Source: Diospyros lotus (Eukaryota; Streptophyta; Magnoliopsida; Ericales; Ebenaceae). Taken from it: a DNA stretch of 64,000 bases. This document shows positions 1-11,397 of this stretch, piece by piece; the stretch's first letter is position 1; each line of letters starts with the position of its first letter. Location: positions 30,761,316 through 30,825,315 of the forward strand of contig NC_068339.1 of the NCBI RefSeq assembly GCF_014633365.1, written 5' to 3'. Made by a program: the position numbers and the translations under genes. The notes beneath the pieces are model-generated. The model was not told the origin of the DNA and ran no database searches. It saw only the letters and a program-made list of their open reading frames with translations.

Positions 1-468
1 GCATTTCTCTTATACTAGACAAGAATAAGTCTATGCACAAATTCTATCCTATTTTCTATGATCTTCATTTTATTTGTGACAAGATATTTTCACATGAATT
101 ATCATTAAAGCATACTTTATATCTTTATCACATAATTGACTTATGCTAGCTAGGTTATGCATAGGAGCATTTATCAAGAAAGTATTTCTAGCATATATCA
201 ACAAACTTCGTTCTTCCCTCACTCAATGCACATATCAAAACATAATAGAGTGCAAGCATATCATTCATTTTTATCAAAAACTAATAAGCATAGGGAGTTA
301 AGGGATAGAAGCATACCACCAAGATTTTGATTAATAAAATCTTTCTTACACTTGGTTGGCAAAATGAGGAGTGATCTTCTTGTCCACTTCCTCCTTCCTT
401 CATGCTTGATCCATCCATAAAGATTTCTCTTTAAAGTTCATTTGGATGTCAAGCAACCTACATAAACA

Positions 469-1743
469 CTATCCACAAGCTTTTGGTGCCCAAACCACCT
501 TGGGTTCACCCATGTTAGCATAGAGCTCCTCCTTAGGAACCCAAACTTGTTTTAGCTTATGTGGATGTTTTGTTATGAAATTTTTATGTTCAAAATGATA
601 CCAATGACTAGGATGTGTAACAAAGGGTTTTCGTTTGAAATTCATTTTCCTTTTATCCTTATGCACATTCCTCTTAAAATGATCATTTTTAGGTTTCAAA
701 ACATACTTGGATCCTTGGGGTTTAATATTGGAAACAATAGACACCTTAGTTCCCTTAGGAATCCATTTCAAATTAGGACCACTAGTTGATTTCCTTTTAA
801 AAGGACAACAAAATGTAATGTGGCCTTTCTTGCAACAATAAAAACATTTAATATCATGAGAGGTGTGTGAAGGTGAGCTTTTGACATTAGCTCTTTGACT
901 AATAAAATTTTGAACACCTATTTCATGATCACAAGAATTTGAAATCTCCTCTTTTAAAATGGATTTCTCATTTAATGCACTGTTCGAGGATTTCAATTCA
1001 AATTCTTCCAAAAAAATTTCCTTTAAAAATTCTTTATTGGAAGCAATCAAATATTCATTATTAGATTTTAAAACTTCCAATTCTTTTCTCAATAAGTCTA
1101 ATTTCTTTTGAACAGTTTTATTTTTCAAACATAGCTTTTCAAAATTTTCATATAAATCCTTCAAAGCATTCAACAACTCTTTATTTGAAAAATCATTCTC
1201 ACTGACATCATTATAAGCATACGAAGAACTAGACTCAAGATCATTTTCAATATCATTACAATCATTAAAATCGACAGTAGAAGTAGAGGTTACCTCCTCT
1301 TCTTCATTTACCATGAGGCACGTGTTTGAGCTTTCTTCACTAGAGGTATGGGAACTTTCTTTCTCCTCTATTTGTTGATGATTCAATGGATTTTTAACCT
1401 GTAAATTTTCATCAACATGCTCACAAGACTTGTCAGAGAGATATAATGAATCAAGAGTACTCAATATCTCTTTAGCACTAGAGCACTTAGAAATTTTTAC
1501 ATAAACATTTTCAAGTAAAGCTTGATGCAAAATTTTCATAGCTTTGATATTTAAAACAAAACTGTTTTTATCATCTTCACTCCAAACGGATTTTGGTTTT
1601 GAAACAAATCCTTTTTCTACAATATACCACAAATTAAAATCAATAGATTGCAAGTAAATACAAATCTTTTTTCTCCAAAAATCATAATAAGAACCATCAA
1701 AATAAGGTGCCACATTACTAGGATAACCTTCCTTAAGAGCCAT
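469..1743 (-). CDS. Copia-type gag polyprotein with zinc knuckle, gag-only element
   Basis: This is a 424-aa intact ORF that starts 44 bases after the primer binding site. Residues 1-110 resemble the N-terminal gag region of plant Ty1/copia elements (the DUF4219/UBN2 type; note the YFDGSYYDFWRKKI motif near the start). The middle, about residues 185-265, is charged and likely coiled coil. A CCHC zinc knuckle (C-X2-C-X4-H-X4-C, containing CFYCCKKGH) lies around residue 300 and would bind the element RNA. The basic C-terminus (about 325-400) is rich in Lys, His and Arg. The product should form cytoplasmic virus-like particles. The frame is fully open, unlike the pol genes elsewhere in the window, so this copy may be young or may have been kept under selection. 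Confidence 0.8.
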   Translation of the reverse strand: MALKEGYPSNVAPYFDGSYYDFWRKKICIYLQSIDFNLWYIVEKGFVSKPKSVWSEDDKNSFVLNIKAMKILHQALLENVYVKISKCSSAKEILSTLDSLYLSDKSCEHVDENLQVKNPLNHQQIEEKESSHTSSEESSNTCLMVNEEEEVTSTSTVDFNDCNDIENDLESSSSYAYNDVSENDFSNKELLNALKDLYENFEKLCLKNKTVQKKLDLLRKELEVLKSNNEYLIASNKEFLKEIFLEEFELKSSNSALNEKSILKEEISNSCDHEIGVQNFISQRANVKSSPSHTSHDIKCFYCCKKGHITFCCPFKRKSTSGPNLKWIPKGTKVSIVSNIKPQGSKYVLKPKNDHFKRNVHKDKRKMNFKRKPFVTHPSHWYHFEHKNFITKHPHKLKQVWVPKEELYANMGEPKVVWAPKACG

Positions 1744-1785
1744 GGATCTCTCCTTAGGTTGTTAAACCTTGAAACAGAGAGTTAG

Positions 1786-1797
1786 GCTCTGATACCA
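1786..1797 (-). other. Primer binding site, tRNA-iMet type
   Basis: On the minus strand this reads TGGTATCAGAGC, which matches the 3' end of plant initiator tRNA-Met. It lies two bases inside the 3' end of the LTR, the standard position for first-strand priming, and so fixes the orientation of the element. Confidence 0.85.
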
Positions 1798-1799
1798 AT

Positions 1800-3326
1800 T
1801 GTTAGAACAAGTAGGTTCTATGGCACACACCAAGAGGGGGGTGAATTGGTGATTTTAAAAACTTGATTTAAAACTTTGAAATCCTTTTGATGGAAAATTC
1901 GATGCAAGTGAGGATTATTGAATTGCTTGAAATAATAAATGAAATAAAACCACAAGCACAAGAGAAGAACACAAATGATTTATAGTGGTTCGGTTTAACC
2001 CAAGCCTAATCCACTACCTTAGCTCCTCACTAAGGATTTTTCAAACCATCCACTAAAACCCCCTACTTAAACCAAGTAGGTCCTCTAGTCCGAGACTAGG
2101 AATTACAACCTCCCACTCAAATGGGCCCTCTAGCTACACAAGCTAGGAAAATAACAACGATACAAATGAAAGAGAGAAGCTAAGAGTTAACACTCTTAGT
2201 CACAAGTTCTCTCACAATGAAAACTAGGCTTAGAATAGATTTACAATGATAGAACGAAGCCTTGCATAGAAAAATTTAAAATTGAAAGCACAAAGAACAC
2301 TGTAAGCTCAAATAAAATGATTTCCAAATTCTAGATCATCTCGTTTTCGTCCATTAGCCTCCTCTTGATCATCTATGACATGTATATATAAGTGTCCCAC
2401 GAAGTTGAAGAGAAATATAGCCGTTTGGAGCCGTTGGGATTTGAAAAAATAGCCGTTGGAGCTTTCTGCAAAAAGAAATAGTCGACAGAAGAAATATATA
2501 GTTGACTATTTTTACAACTAAAGCAAGAAATAGTCGACAGACAAAACGAATAGTCGACTATTTTATAACACAAAATTTCAATAGTCGACAGACACGTTCC
2601 AATAGTCGACAGATGCTGAGATATGAAGAAATTTTTGAATTTCATGAACAAAAATAGTCGACAGACCAAAACGAATAGTCGACTATTTTTACTCAATAGT
2701 TGACAGATCTTAAAAATAGTCGACAGATGCTTAAATAGTCGACAGAACATCAAAAATAGTCGACTATTTCAAGGCATAGTCAACAGAATGAACCTGATAG
2801 TCGACTATTCTTTAGAAAAACTTGAATTTTCAATACATTCTTATTCGATTCTTTAAAAACTCATTTTGATTATCTTTAAAGCAAGTTGAGATTATCAAAA
2901 GTATGATTTGAAACAAATTATTCTTAACAAATCAATCTTTCATCCATACTCAATATTTCATATCTTGCTTTAAGATTTATATACTAAAAATGCATTTTCT
3001 CATTCATATAATCCATATAGTAGAAATTGATTTTCTTATAGACATTCATCAAAACCATTTCATTACTAAGAGATATTAGATATCAAAATACTAGAAGATA
3101 GTTTTCTAAAATGAACATACTTTCAAAAACATGTTCTAGTTGGTCTTTTGCCTTAGAATTATTTTGACCAACGATTTCAAGGAGATTCTTTTTAGATCTT
3201 AAAACTTGTTTATGCTAATCTCCAACTAATATAAAAGATCATAGATCATTTTAACAAAGCACTTTGAAAATAAAAAGACATTTGAAATTTTTCATCATCA
3301 AAACTAAACACAAGAGTAAAATATCA
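1800..3326 (-). repeat. 5' LTR of the gag-only element (1527 bp)
   Basis: On the minus strand the LTR runs from TGATATTTTACTCTTG (3326) to CCTACTTGTTCTAACA (1800), so it has TG...CA ends. It is homologous to the plus-strand solo LTR at 30965-32866: they share the start region (CTTGTGTTTAGTTTTGATGA), the block of GTCGAC motifs and the end (CTTGGTGTGTGCCATAGAAC). The 375-bp length difference is mostly in the first third. Confidence 0.85.
2480..2810. repeat. Cluster of TAGTCGACTA / GTCGAC motifs in the LTR
   Basis: About eleven copies of GTCGAC plus several one-base variants (GTTGAC, GTCAAC) occur within about 330 bases. They usually read ATAGTCGACAGA or AATAGTCGACTATT, and the full motif TAGTCGACTA is a perfect palindrome. 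The spacing is irregular, so this is not a simple tandem repeat. The sister LTR has the same cluster at about 31800-32135. The variants look like CpG deamination of the motif. Confidence 0.8.
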
Positions 3327-3331
3327 ATAGT

Positions 3332-6300
3332 GACTTCTTCAGTTGTTGAAAATGAATATTATAGAGAAGACGATTTTAGGGAGTAGTTTAATTCCTATGA
3401 ACAGATGGTAATGGATGCGGCTAGACCATCGAATGCATCATATATAATGCAAGGTCCTAGTAATGGAAGTGGTTATCAGACTTACAATATAGATGAAGCA
3501 CCGAATGAAAATGCACAAGCATTTTATGACATGTTATCTGCTGCACAAGCTCCATTGTATCCGAACTACGAAGTAAAAAATGAACTTTCTACTGTAGTTA
3601 GGATGTTGAGTATTAAGTCTAATTACAATATTCCCAAAAGATAGGTATAATGAAATCATGCAGTTTATGCATCAAACAATGCCAACTTGTAATCATTTGA
3701 CCACTGACTTTTATCTTACCAAGAAGTTAGTTTCCCAACTTGGCCTCGGCTATTAGAAGATTAATAGTTGTTCAAATGGATGTATGTTGTATTATAAGAA
3801 TGACAGATCTGAGATGAGTTATAATTTTTACAGTCATCCTCATTTCAAACCTGTAAGAAGTGGGAATGAAAAATTTAAACAAATTTCTTATAAAAAAAAA
3901 GTGGTATTTACCTCTCATACCAAGACTGCTAAGAATATATGCTTCTACGGTTACAGCTGCAAGCATGAGATGACATCATGAAAGTCAAAGAGAGCCCGGT
4001 GTATTGTCTCACCCATCAAACGGGGAAGCATGGAAACATTTTGATCAGAAATATCCTAACTTTTCTGCAGATCCTATAAATGTGAGGCTAGGTCCTTGTG
4101 CAGATGGGTTCACTCCGTATGGTAAATCGAGTCACCTGTATTCTTGTTGGTCAATCATTGTGATGCCATATAACTTACCTCCTGTAATGTGTTTAAAAAG
4201 AGAGCTTCTTTTTTTGATTGCTATTATTCCAAGTCTATCAAATCTGAAAAACAAGATAGATGTGTTCTTATAGCCTCTAATTGATAAACTTAAATTGTTA
4301 TGGTAAGAAGGTGTTCTGACTTATGATATATCAACAAAGAATAATTTGTTGATGAAGGTTGCTCTATTGTGCACCGTCAATAATTTTCATGTATATAGAA
4401 TGTTATCTGGTTAGATGATATCGGGTAGATTAGCTTGCCCATATTGTATGGAGAAAACTAAAGCTTTCAACCTCAAGTATGGTGGAAAGACGTCATTTTT
4501 TAACTATCACAAGCAATTCTTGCTAATGGATCACGTCTTTCAGAAAAATACAAGTGCATTTAAAAAAAACAAAGTTGAGAATTCTTCTCCACCACCACGA
4601 TTAACTGGAGATAATGTTTTTCAAAGAGTCTGTAATTTTTCATCTATTTTGCAGTTACAGGACTGTGCGATGCCTAGGTACAGTGTGGAACACAATTGGA
4701 CAAAATGGAGCATTTTTTGAGAATTGACATACTGGACAGATGATATGATCTGACACAACTTAGATGTCATGCATATTGAGAAAAATGTTTTTCATAACCT
4801 TTTCAATACAATAATGGATTTGAAGGGTAAAAGTAAAGATAATATCAAGGCTAGAATAAACCTTAAAGAATATTGTAGGCGGAAAGAACTTAAACTAATA
4901 GACCTCAATGGTGGTAAGTATTAGAAACCCAAAGATCAATACACGTTCACAAGAGAACAAAAGTTAAGTGCTTTGACGTAGATAAAAGAACTTAAACTCC
5001 CTGATGGATATGCGTCAAGATTGGGTAAATGCGTTGATATGAGAAACACAAAATTATTTGGGTTGAAAAGTCATGATTGTCATGTTCTCATGGAGCGATT
5101 ACTTTCAACAACATTTACAGCATTACCAGATCGAATTTGGAATCCAGTTATTGAGTTATGCCAAATTTTCAAAGACATTTGCTCAACAGTATTGAGGCTT
5201 GAACACCTAAATGTCATGGAACAAAACATACCCATCATTTTATGCAAATTAGAGGGATTGTTTAACCTAATTGAGCATATTCCAATACACTTAGTTTACG
5301 AAACAAATGTGGGGGGACCAGTACAATACAGATGGATGTATCCCTTTGAATAGTATGTCTGATATAATTTGAATTGTTTATTTTAAAAAAAATAATTTTT
5401 TCCTATATTGAGGAGATTTTAGAATAATTTAGGTTCCTCAACACTTTAAAAGAAGAAGGTTCGCAATAAAGCTCCTGTGGAAGAATCTATATGTGAGGCA
5501 TATTTAATTGAGGAGACATCCACATTTAGTTCATATTATTTTGCACCAAATGTTCCATCAAGAAGGACGGGAGTCCCTTGAAATGATGATGGGGGAGATT
5601 CTTCATATTCATAAATTTTCGTCTTCAATTATTTAGGTCGTATGGCGAGAGAAATGAAAACCAGGTGGATGGATGCAAAAGAGTTTGAAACCGCCAAATT
5701 ATGTGTTGTTGAATACTCCGGAGGTCGAACCTTATATCGAGTAAGAATTAAAATTTAAACGAATATATTTATAAGATCATACTTGCTTCATATTATTTGG
5801 TTTATACATCATTTTAATTTTTCGGCATGTACACCAATCTATTGCTTCAGCTATCTTCAAATATCACAAACGCAGAAATAGATAAACAAATCGAGGAACA
5901 TTTTCCTAAGTGATTCCATCATCAAGTATGTTATTTCATACTAGATTATTTTTAAATTGAATTTTAATTATACATTAAGTGATTCAAATGTTTTATCAGG
6001 TTAATTCGACTACTCAAGTTGCTATAGATCCATTAATTCAGAACATAGGATGGGGACCGACTCCAAACATGTAGTATTGATCAATGTATTTCGCCAACGG
6101 ATATAAATTTCATATCATCGAATGGAGTAATAGTAGATCTATAGAAAATTTTGGTGTTTGAGTGCTTGGGATAAGGGTTGGGTCTTCAGAAACCTATTAT
6201 TATAGAAAAAATTATAAATATTATTGAGTTGAAATATGCAAGACTACCAATTAAAAAGATAGTTCTGTTCAAATGTGAATGGTATGATCCAAGTCCTCGG

Positions 6301-6735
6301 GGAACCAAAATACATGATAAGTATGGTATTGTGGAGGTTCGATCGTCAAGAAGGTATAGGAAATATAATCCTTTCATATTTTCCCAACAAGCTGAACAAG
6401 TGTATTACGTGTCGTGCCCCGACACTTGTCGTGATGAACATAATTGGATGGTCATTATTAAAACAAAGGCACGAGCTACAATTACTGCTCTAGAAACTAA
6501 CATGGAAGAATCTTTTCAGGAGGATGAGATGCCAGAACTCCCACAAATTGATTAAAATGATGAACTTAGAGGTACTTTACAAGATTTAGATGGGATAGTT
6601 GAGGAAATAAATATTTCAAATGTTGTTCAACAAGAAGAAGATGATGATGCAGAGGAAGAATCTATATCAGAAGATGATGACGAAGAGCTATTGTTAGATG
6701 ACATAGATAGTGATGAATATGTAGAAGAAGATTGA
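3332..6735 (+). pseudogene. TNP2-type CACTA transposase (Transposase_21, DUF4218, DUF4216), decayed
   Basis: The family is recognisable in pieces. They are the N-terminal part (3405-3644, around MVMDAARPSN), the Cys-rich region (3660-3990, with GCMLYYK near 3780), the catalytic TNP2 core (4004-4720, with LRLGPCADGF-like text near 4085 and ACPYCMEKTKAFNLK near 4435), the DUF4218 region (5021-5353), the DUF4216 region (6178-6555) and an acidic C-terminal tail (6640-6735, many Asp and Glu). The full protein normally binds TIR/subterminal repeats and cuts the element ends. Frameshifts and stops fall between every block (for example in-frame stops near 4273 and 4412), and some gaps such as 5355-5640 are probably decayed introns. 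No working protein can be made. Confidence 0.8.
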
Positions 6736-6859
6736 TTTATTTTTGAATATATTAATTCACTTATATATGCTATGATATAATATCTTTTGTATTTTTTAAT
6801 ATCTGTGACCTTGTACGTTATACCATGTTTTTATTTTTCATGTAATTCTCAAAAACAGA

Positions 6860-8770
6860 TGTCATGACATTCATCTCCTGAACCAAGCAGGGGTAGGGGT
6901 AGTAGGGGTAGAGGAAGACGTCGATCCTATAGGGACACACCTTCCCCAGATCCTAGTAGTGCCAGTTCATAATCTTCTTCTTATGTCTCCACACATGCTG
7001 TCCCATCTACTCCTTTATATCCTCAGTCATCGCACCCACATTCTTTCATTCTAATGACTCAATTCCAGCAGCCATTTGTTAGGATGCCATATGTTATGGG
7101 TTATACTACAATCCTACCCACATCCTACCCACCTGAGACTGCACCACAATCTATCCCATCTCATAGGCCGACTTTTCATTCCCGATGAGGTCCACACCCA
7201 TACTCATTTATGCCGACACCACATGCACCTCCTGCATCCTCTTTTCTTGTGTAAAATGTTGAGCCAACTCCATCTTAGCCAATGGATATTGATCGAATTA
7301 ATCATTAAGAAGAGTTATCCTGCAATTAGAACTGTGATCAATGAATATCTTATATATTAATTTTAATTGATTGTTTGTCATTATTATACACAAAAATGCA
7401 TGTTCTTATTTGATCAATATTGGTTTTACAGTTTTTTTCCTGAGGTTGGCCCACCAAATGTACAATCAAAAATTTGGAAAAGACAGTACACTTAAGCTTG
7501 GCTTCATTGGGATGACGTGCCAGAATTAACACGACGGATGTGATTGGAAGAATTTAGCGTTAGTATAATTGTAATTCTTAATTATAGAAAGTTTTAATTT
7601 AAAATTTTATACATATTTATTCATTTTTAACTTTTTGTAGAAGGAGTTCAAGTGGCAACCCGATGAGAATGATCGTATATGGATCACTTGAAATAAATCT
7701 AGTTGCAAAAGTTTCAGAAATAATTTGAACAAAATTAAATGAGGTGTTGATAAGGGTGAGTGGATGGATCCGATGGTGCGACGAGCATTGCAAGAAAAGT
7801 GGGATGAAGACGAATACAAGAAGAAATCAGAACAAAACAAAAAGAATCATGCCTCCGAGACTGGTGGATTAGTCCACACAGGTGGATCCATTCCTTTTAC
7901 CGAGAGTCGAAGAAGGATGGTAATTAGTTTTTTTAACTTAAATGTAAATTTTATAAACTTATATAGTGGTTTATATTTTATTTTATTTACTTTATACATT
8001 TGTTATGCATGCAAAAGAATTAGACCGCGAGCCTAATGAATTTGATATTTTCAGGAGAACCCATACTCAGAAGGATGATCAAGAACAAGAAGTGTGGGTT
8101 GATAATAGATCAAAAGCCGTTGCGGTAATTGTATTTATGTATAATTTAATTAACATTATAATTTAATAATTTTTTTATTAATTAACAAGTCAATATTTTA
8201 ATTTATATAGGAAGCGTTTGAGAGATTAAGTGTGGAGGCATCTTCAGCATTAGCCGGTGATAGCGAGTCGTCATCTCCACCTATAGTCGACGAGCATCAC
8301 ATCTTTTATCAGATTGTCTCTGGTAGGAACAAGAAGGGTCATGTCTACAGTCTCGACTTTCAAGCTAGGCAGTCTTACCGGTTGGATCCGATAACAACTC
8401 CAGTAGTTCATATGGATTATCGTCGGAATTAGAACAAATGAGATTGAGGGTCACCCAGATGAACGAGGAGCTATATGTCGCTCGGACATAGGTAACTGAG
8501 GTGCAAAATGAGTTGCATTCCACGCGGACCCATATGAACGAGGAGTTGCATGCATCTCGAACCCAGGTGACAGAGATGCAAAATGAGAATGTACAATTGC
8601 ATCAGTTGCAGCAACAGATGATGGCATGGCAGGAGTAGATAAATAGACAGATGATGGCGTTACAGCAATTTGGACCGTCGACTCAACCTGGACATCTACT
8701 CATCCTAGACCGAGATATCAGTTTTATAATGATGAACAAAATGATGAACGTAATGATGATTGTAATTGAA
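6860..8770 (+). pseudogene. Second CACTA gene, plant transposase Ptta/En/Spm type (Transposase_24-like), decayed
   Basis: The opening is rich in Arg, Gly and Ser (RGRGSRGRGRRRSYR near 6890-6935) and interrupted by a stop. A proline-rich stretch follows. Near 7640-8160 the conserved core reads KFKWQPDENDRIW, then VDKGEWMDPMVRRALQEKW, then FRRTHTQKDDQEQEVWVDNR. The final part (8200-8640) has GRNKKGHVYSLDFQ and a Gln/Met-rich coiled coil, in which a 60-bp stretch is duplicated (near 8455 and 8530). In intact CACTA elements this second product is thought to be a DNA-binding partner of TNP2. Exons are separated by AT-rich introns with GT...AG-like ends (for example around 7918-8053), but stops remain. 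Confidence 0.65.
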
Positions 8771-9019
8771 TATTTATGAATGTTAATTTTTTATGAATAT
8801 ATGAATGTTAATTTTTTATTTTTAAATTAATGATTTTAATTAATAAAAATAAATTGTTAATTATTTTAAATATTATTTATATATATAAAAAAATATTTCT
8901 AAATAAATATAAAATATAAACAAATTTTTGAATATTTATTAAATAATTTTTTTATATAATTTATATTTTAGAATTTTTTTATTTTGTCTTTTTAATTTTT
9001 TTTATTTTTTTCTCTATTT

Positions 9020-9217
9020 AGTGACTGGCCCTGATTCTCGCTGATTCAGCGACGGGTAAAGCACCTGTCGCTGAATTCAACAATGGGTGCTGCTCCCTAT
9101 TGCTAATTTTCTCTGAAGAATTACCTGTCACTAAATCCGTCTCTAAAAAATTAGCAACGGATTTTGAGATCTTAGCGACAGAATTTTCCATCACTAAATC
9201 CTTGATTTTTTGTAGTG
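9020..9217 (+). repeat. 3' subterminal repeats and terminal inverted repeat of the CACTA element
   Basis: Several direct and inverted copies of a short motif (GCGACGG / CCGTCGC and variants such as TAGCGACAGA, CTGTCGCTGA) lie at 9020-9190. The terminal repeat ends in CTTGATTTTTTGTAGTG at 9217. Such motifs are the binding sites of CACTA transposase partners. The 5' partner repeat is outside the window. Confidence 0.75.
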
Positions 9218-9740
9218 TATTGTGAGGGCATGCGTGTTAGATTTTCTTGGCAACTAGGATAACCACTTGTCATTAGTGGAGTTTGCCTATAATAACAACT
9301 ACCATTCTAGTATTGGGATGCCACCCTATGAGGCACTTTATGTTAAACCATGTAGATTGCCTACATGTTGGGAAGAGGTTAGAGACAAAGCTCTACTAGG
9401 GCCAGAGGTTATTGAGCAAACATATGAGAATATTCAAACCATTAGGGCCCAAATGAAGGCGGCTCAAGACAAGCAAAAGAGTTATGCTGATAAGCGGCGA
9501 CGCAATGTAAAGTTTGTCATCGGGGACCATGTGCTGTTGAGGGTAATGCCAATGAAAGGTGTGCGGAGATTTGGAGTTTCTAGGAAGCTCAGTTCTCGTT
9601 ACATAGGACCTTTTGAGATATTGAAGCAAGAATGATCCTTGGCCTACCAATTAGCCTTGCTTTCTCAGATGGAAAATGTGCATAATGTTTTTCATGTGTC
9701 TATGTTGTGAAAATATGTGTCAGATCCTCAACACGTAATT
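9218..9740 (+). pseudogene. Del/Tekay-type gypsy integrase, C-terminal part (first fragment)
   Basis: The frame opens at 9219 directly after the CACTA end and reads VRACVLDF, then an in-frame stop (9255-9257), then LVEFAYNNNYHSSIGMPPYE and a GPEVIEQT block. After these come KSYADKRRRNVKFVIGDHVL and LSSRYIGPFEIL, the usual integrase C-terminal (GPY/F) region of plant chromoviruses. A frameshift near 9633 is followed by VHNVFHVSML and DPQHVI. The fragment is cut by the CACTA on the left and by a solo LTR at 9741 on the right, and it continues at 11403. The catalytic core would be left of the window. Confidence 0.8.
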
Positions 9741-10519
9741 TGACTGCTACACTACCCTGCACATTTATTTATCAAAACTACAACCAAATTCACCTAACGT
9801 CAATACTCTTATTAAAGCAGGTGTAGGGCGATTATACTCGCCAGTGTGCGAGTGTGCGTGTAGTACAATTTTAAATTTATATTTCGGTGAGTCCGAGTCG
9901 ATTCACAGGGAGATTATTTATGGATGAAAATGAAGATCACACAATATTTGATTTTAGGAGGTAATTAAGATTATCTAAAGACAATAATTAAAGCTAAACT
10001 AATACTGAATTTAAGTAGCTTGGGTCAAGATAATTTCAGTGTCAAAACCAATTAATTCCCAATTTGATAGAAAAGATCAGCAATATTCATCTGAATTAAG
10101 TTTTACAGCTCTGTTAGTAAATTTAGTTCAAGATAATGGTAATTCTTGTTTAAGCAATATCCATACATGGCATGGAAATTCTAAGTTAAGCAATTACCAT
10201 AAATTGAACTATATTCCATAGACAGAATTTATAGATATAGATTAATCATTTAGGCTTGGGTATGAAAACATTTCCAGATCTAGCAATCTCCATACGTGGC
10301 ATGAAAATTCTAAGTTAGGCTTATGCTCCAATCCAAACTTAAAGATACACTATACGCACACTGCTCAAATTGAATCAGATTAATATTACATATTTTAAGC
10401 GCAGCTTTCTTTGGGAATCATTGGCGTTGGACACTGTCCTTGCCTTAACCCAAGAATGGATTTAGCTACTCATCTTCATTTTAAAATAAATTGGCAGGAA
10501 TTTAAATGACGGGAATTAA

Positions 10520-10745
10520 AAGACAGTATTTAAAAGACTATTTTTTAACCGACCATATAGGCGGTATATAATGAAAAGACAATAATTGAAAGACTATTTT
10601 TTAACCGACCATATAGGCGGTATGTAATTGAAAGACAATAATTGAAAGACTATTATGAACCGACCATATAGGCGGTATGTAATTGAAAGACAATAATTGA
10701 AAGACTATTTTGAACCGACCATATAGGCGGTATATAATAAAAAGA
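10520..10745. repeat. Four-copy tandem repeat of about 55 bp in the solo LTR
   Basis: The motif GACCATATAGGCGG recurs at 10551, 10607, 10661 and 10717 (spacing 56, 54 and 56), within a longer unit that includes AATTGAAAGACTATT. The related Athila LTRs have only two copies of the corresponding ACCGCCTAAATGGCCGGTTA block. Confidence 0.8.
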
Positions 10746-10984
10746 CAATATGAATAACATAATACAACTATATGGAAACAAAGGTTAAAGATTTAAGAGA
10801 GAAATTCTAAGAACAAAACTATATAGAAACTAAAGTTGAAAATTTAAGAGAGAAATCTAAAGATCACAATTATACTTTCATTATAAGAAAATCCAATCCT
10901 TACAAATGCACCCTAAGTGCTCTATTTATAGGCTAGAAAATGTAATGGAAACTATTCAATTATATAATTTAATAATACAAAATA

Positions 10985-11215
10985 TCTAATTAATTATGTA
11001 AGCGATGATGTAATTCCAACTCATGATGTAAGCGATGATGTCACTCCAACCCATGATGTAAGCGATGATGTCATCAATTTGTGGGACTTGGGCTTTTCAT
11101 GTTTTTGGGCTTGGGCCTTCCTTGTGTTGGGCTTGAGCTTGGGCTTGGGCCTTCATTGTGTTGGGCTTGAGCTTGGGCTTGGGCCCTCATTGTGTTGGGC
11201 TTGGGCTTGGGCTTT
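10985..11215. repeat. Short tandem repeats: 30-bp GTAAGCGATGATG unit and GGGCTTGGGC unit
   Basis: Three copies of a roughly 30-bp unit with ATGTAAGCGATGATGT lie at 10995-11075. A run of GGGCTTGGGC variants follows at 11088-11212. Both are low-complexity expansions inside the LTR, and reading frames across them are not credible genes. Confidence 0.7.
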
Positions 11216-11397
11216 CCATATTTTTATATTATTATATTATTATATTTATTTTTTTTATATTTTATATATATTTTTATATTAATATTTTAAACATGCACAA
11301 AATCACAAAATACATAATAATATTCAATTTAAACTATTTTAAGATCAAAATAAGGGTGAAATTATAACAAAATTTTTACAAAATTGATCACTAATCA

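Larger units (their letters stand above)
1..3326 (-). mobile_element. 5' part of a gag-only LTR element (TR-GAG-like), runs off the left edge
   Basis: Read on the minus strand, this is an LTR (3326 to 1800), a tRNA-iMet primer site, a gag gene (1743 to 469) and then about 470 bases with no coding signal (468 to 1). An autonomous copia element should have protease and integrase in that last stretch. Their absence suggests a non-autonomous gag-only element of the TR-GAG kind, although pol could still lie beyond the window. The flank at 3327 continues directly into CACTA transposase coding sequence, so this element is inserted in the CACTA. The expected TSD on this side would be ATAGT (3327-3331); its partner is outside the window. 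Confidence 0.75.
3327..9217 (+). mobile_element. CACTA (En/Spm) DNA transposon, 5' end missing from the window
   Basis: Remains of two plus-strand genes, a TNP2-type transposase and a Transposase_24-type protein, are followed by the 3' terminal inverted repeat, which ends at 9217 (outermost bases CACTACAAAAAATCAAG on the minus strand). The left part was cut by the gag-only retroelement at 3326 and should continue left of the window. On the right the transposon ends inside a gypsy integrase gene, whose reading frame resumes at 9219. Both genes are broken many times, so the copy is not autonomous. Confidence 0.8.
9741..11397 (-). repeat. Solo LTR of an Athila-type gypsy element (1657 bp), TSD TAATT
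   Basis: The minus-strand sequence starts TGATTAGTGATCAATTTTG and ends in CA, and it is flanked by TAATT on both sides (9736-9740 and 11398-11402). It is a diverged relative of the LTRs at 14419-16424 and 27680-29669: they share the start, the AAGCGCAGCTTTCTTTGGGA block (about 10399 here) and the CCGCC...GGCGGT motif. No internal region remains, so it arose by LTR-LTR recombination. It interrupts the Del integrase exactly between DPQHVI and the following residues. Confidence 0.88.

Noticed and set aside
11079..11367. Plus-strand frames rich in Leu, Gly and Trp
   Set aside because: They come from GGGCTTGGGC repeats in a solo LTR.
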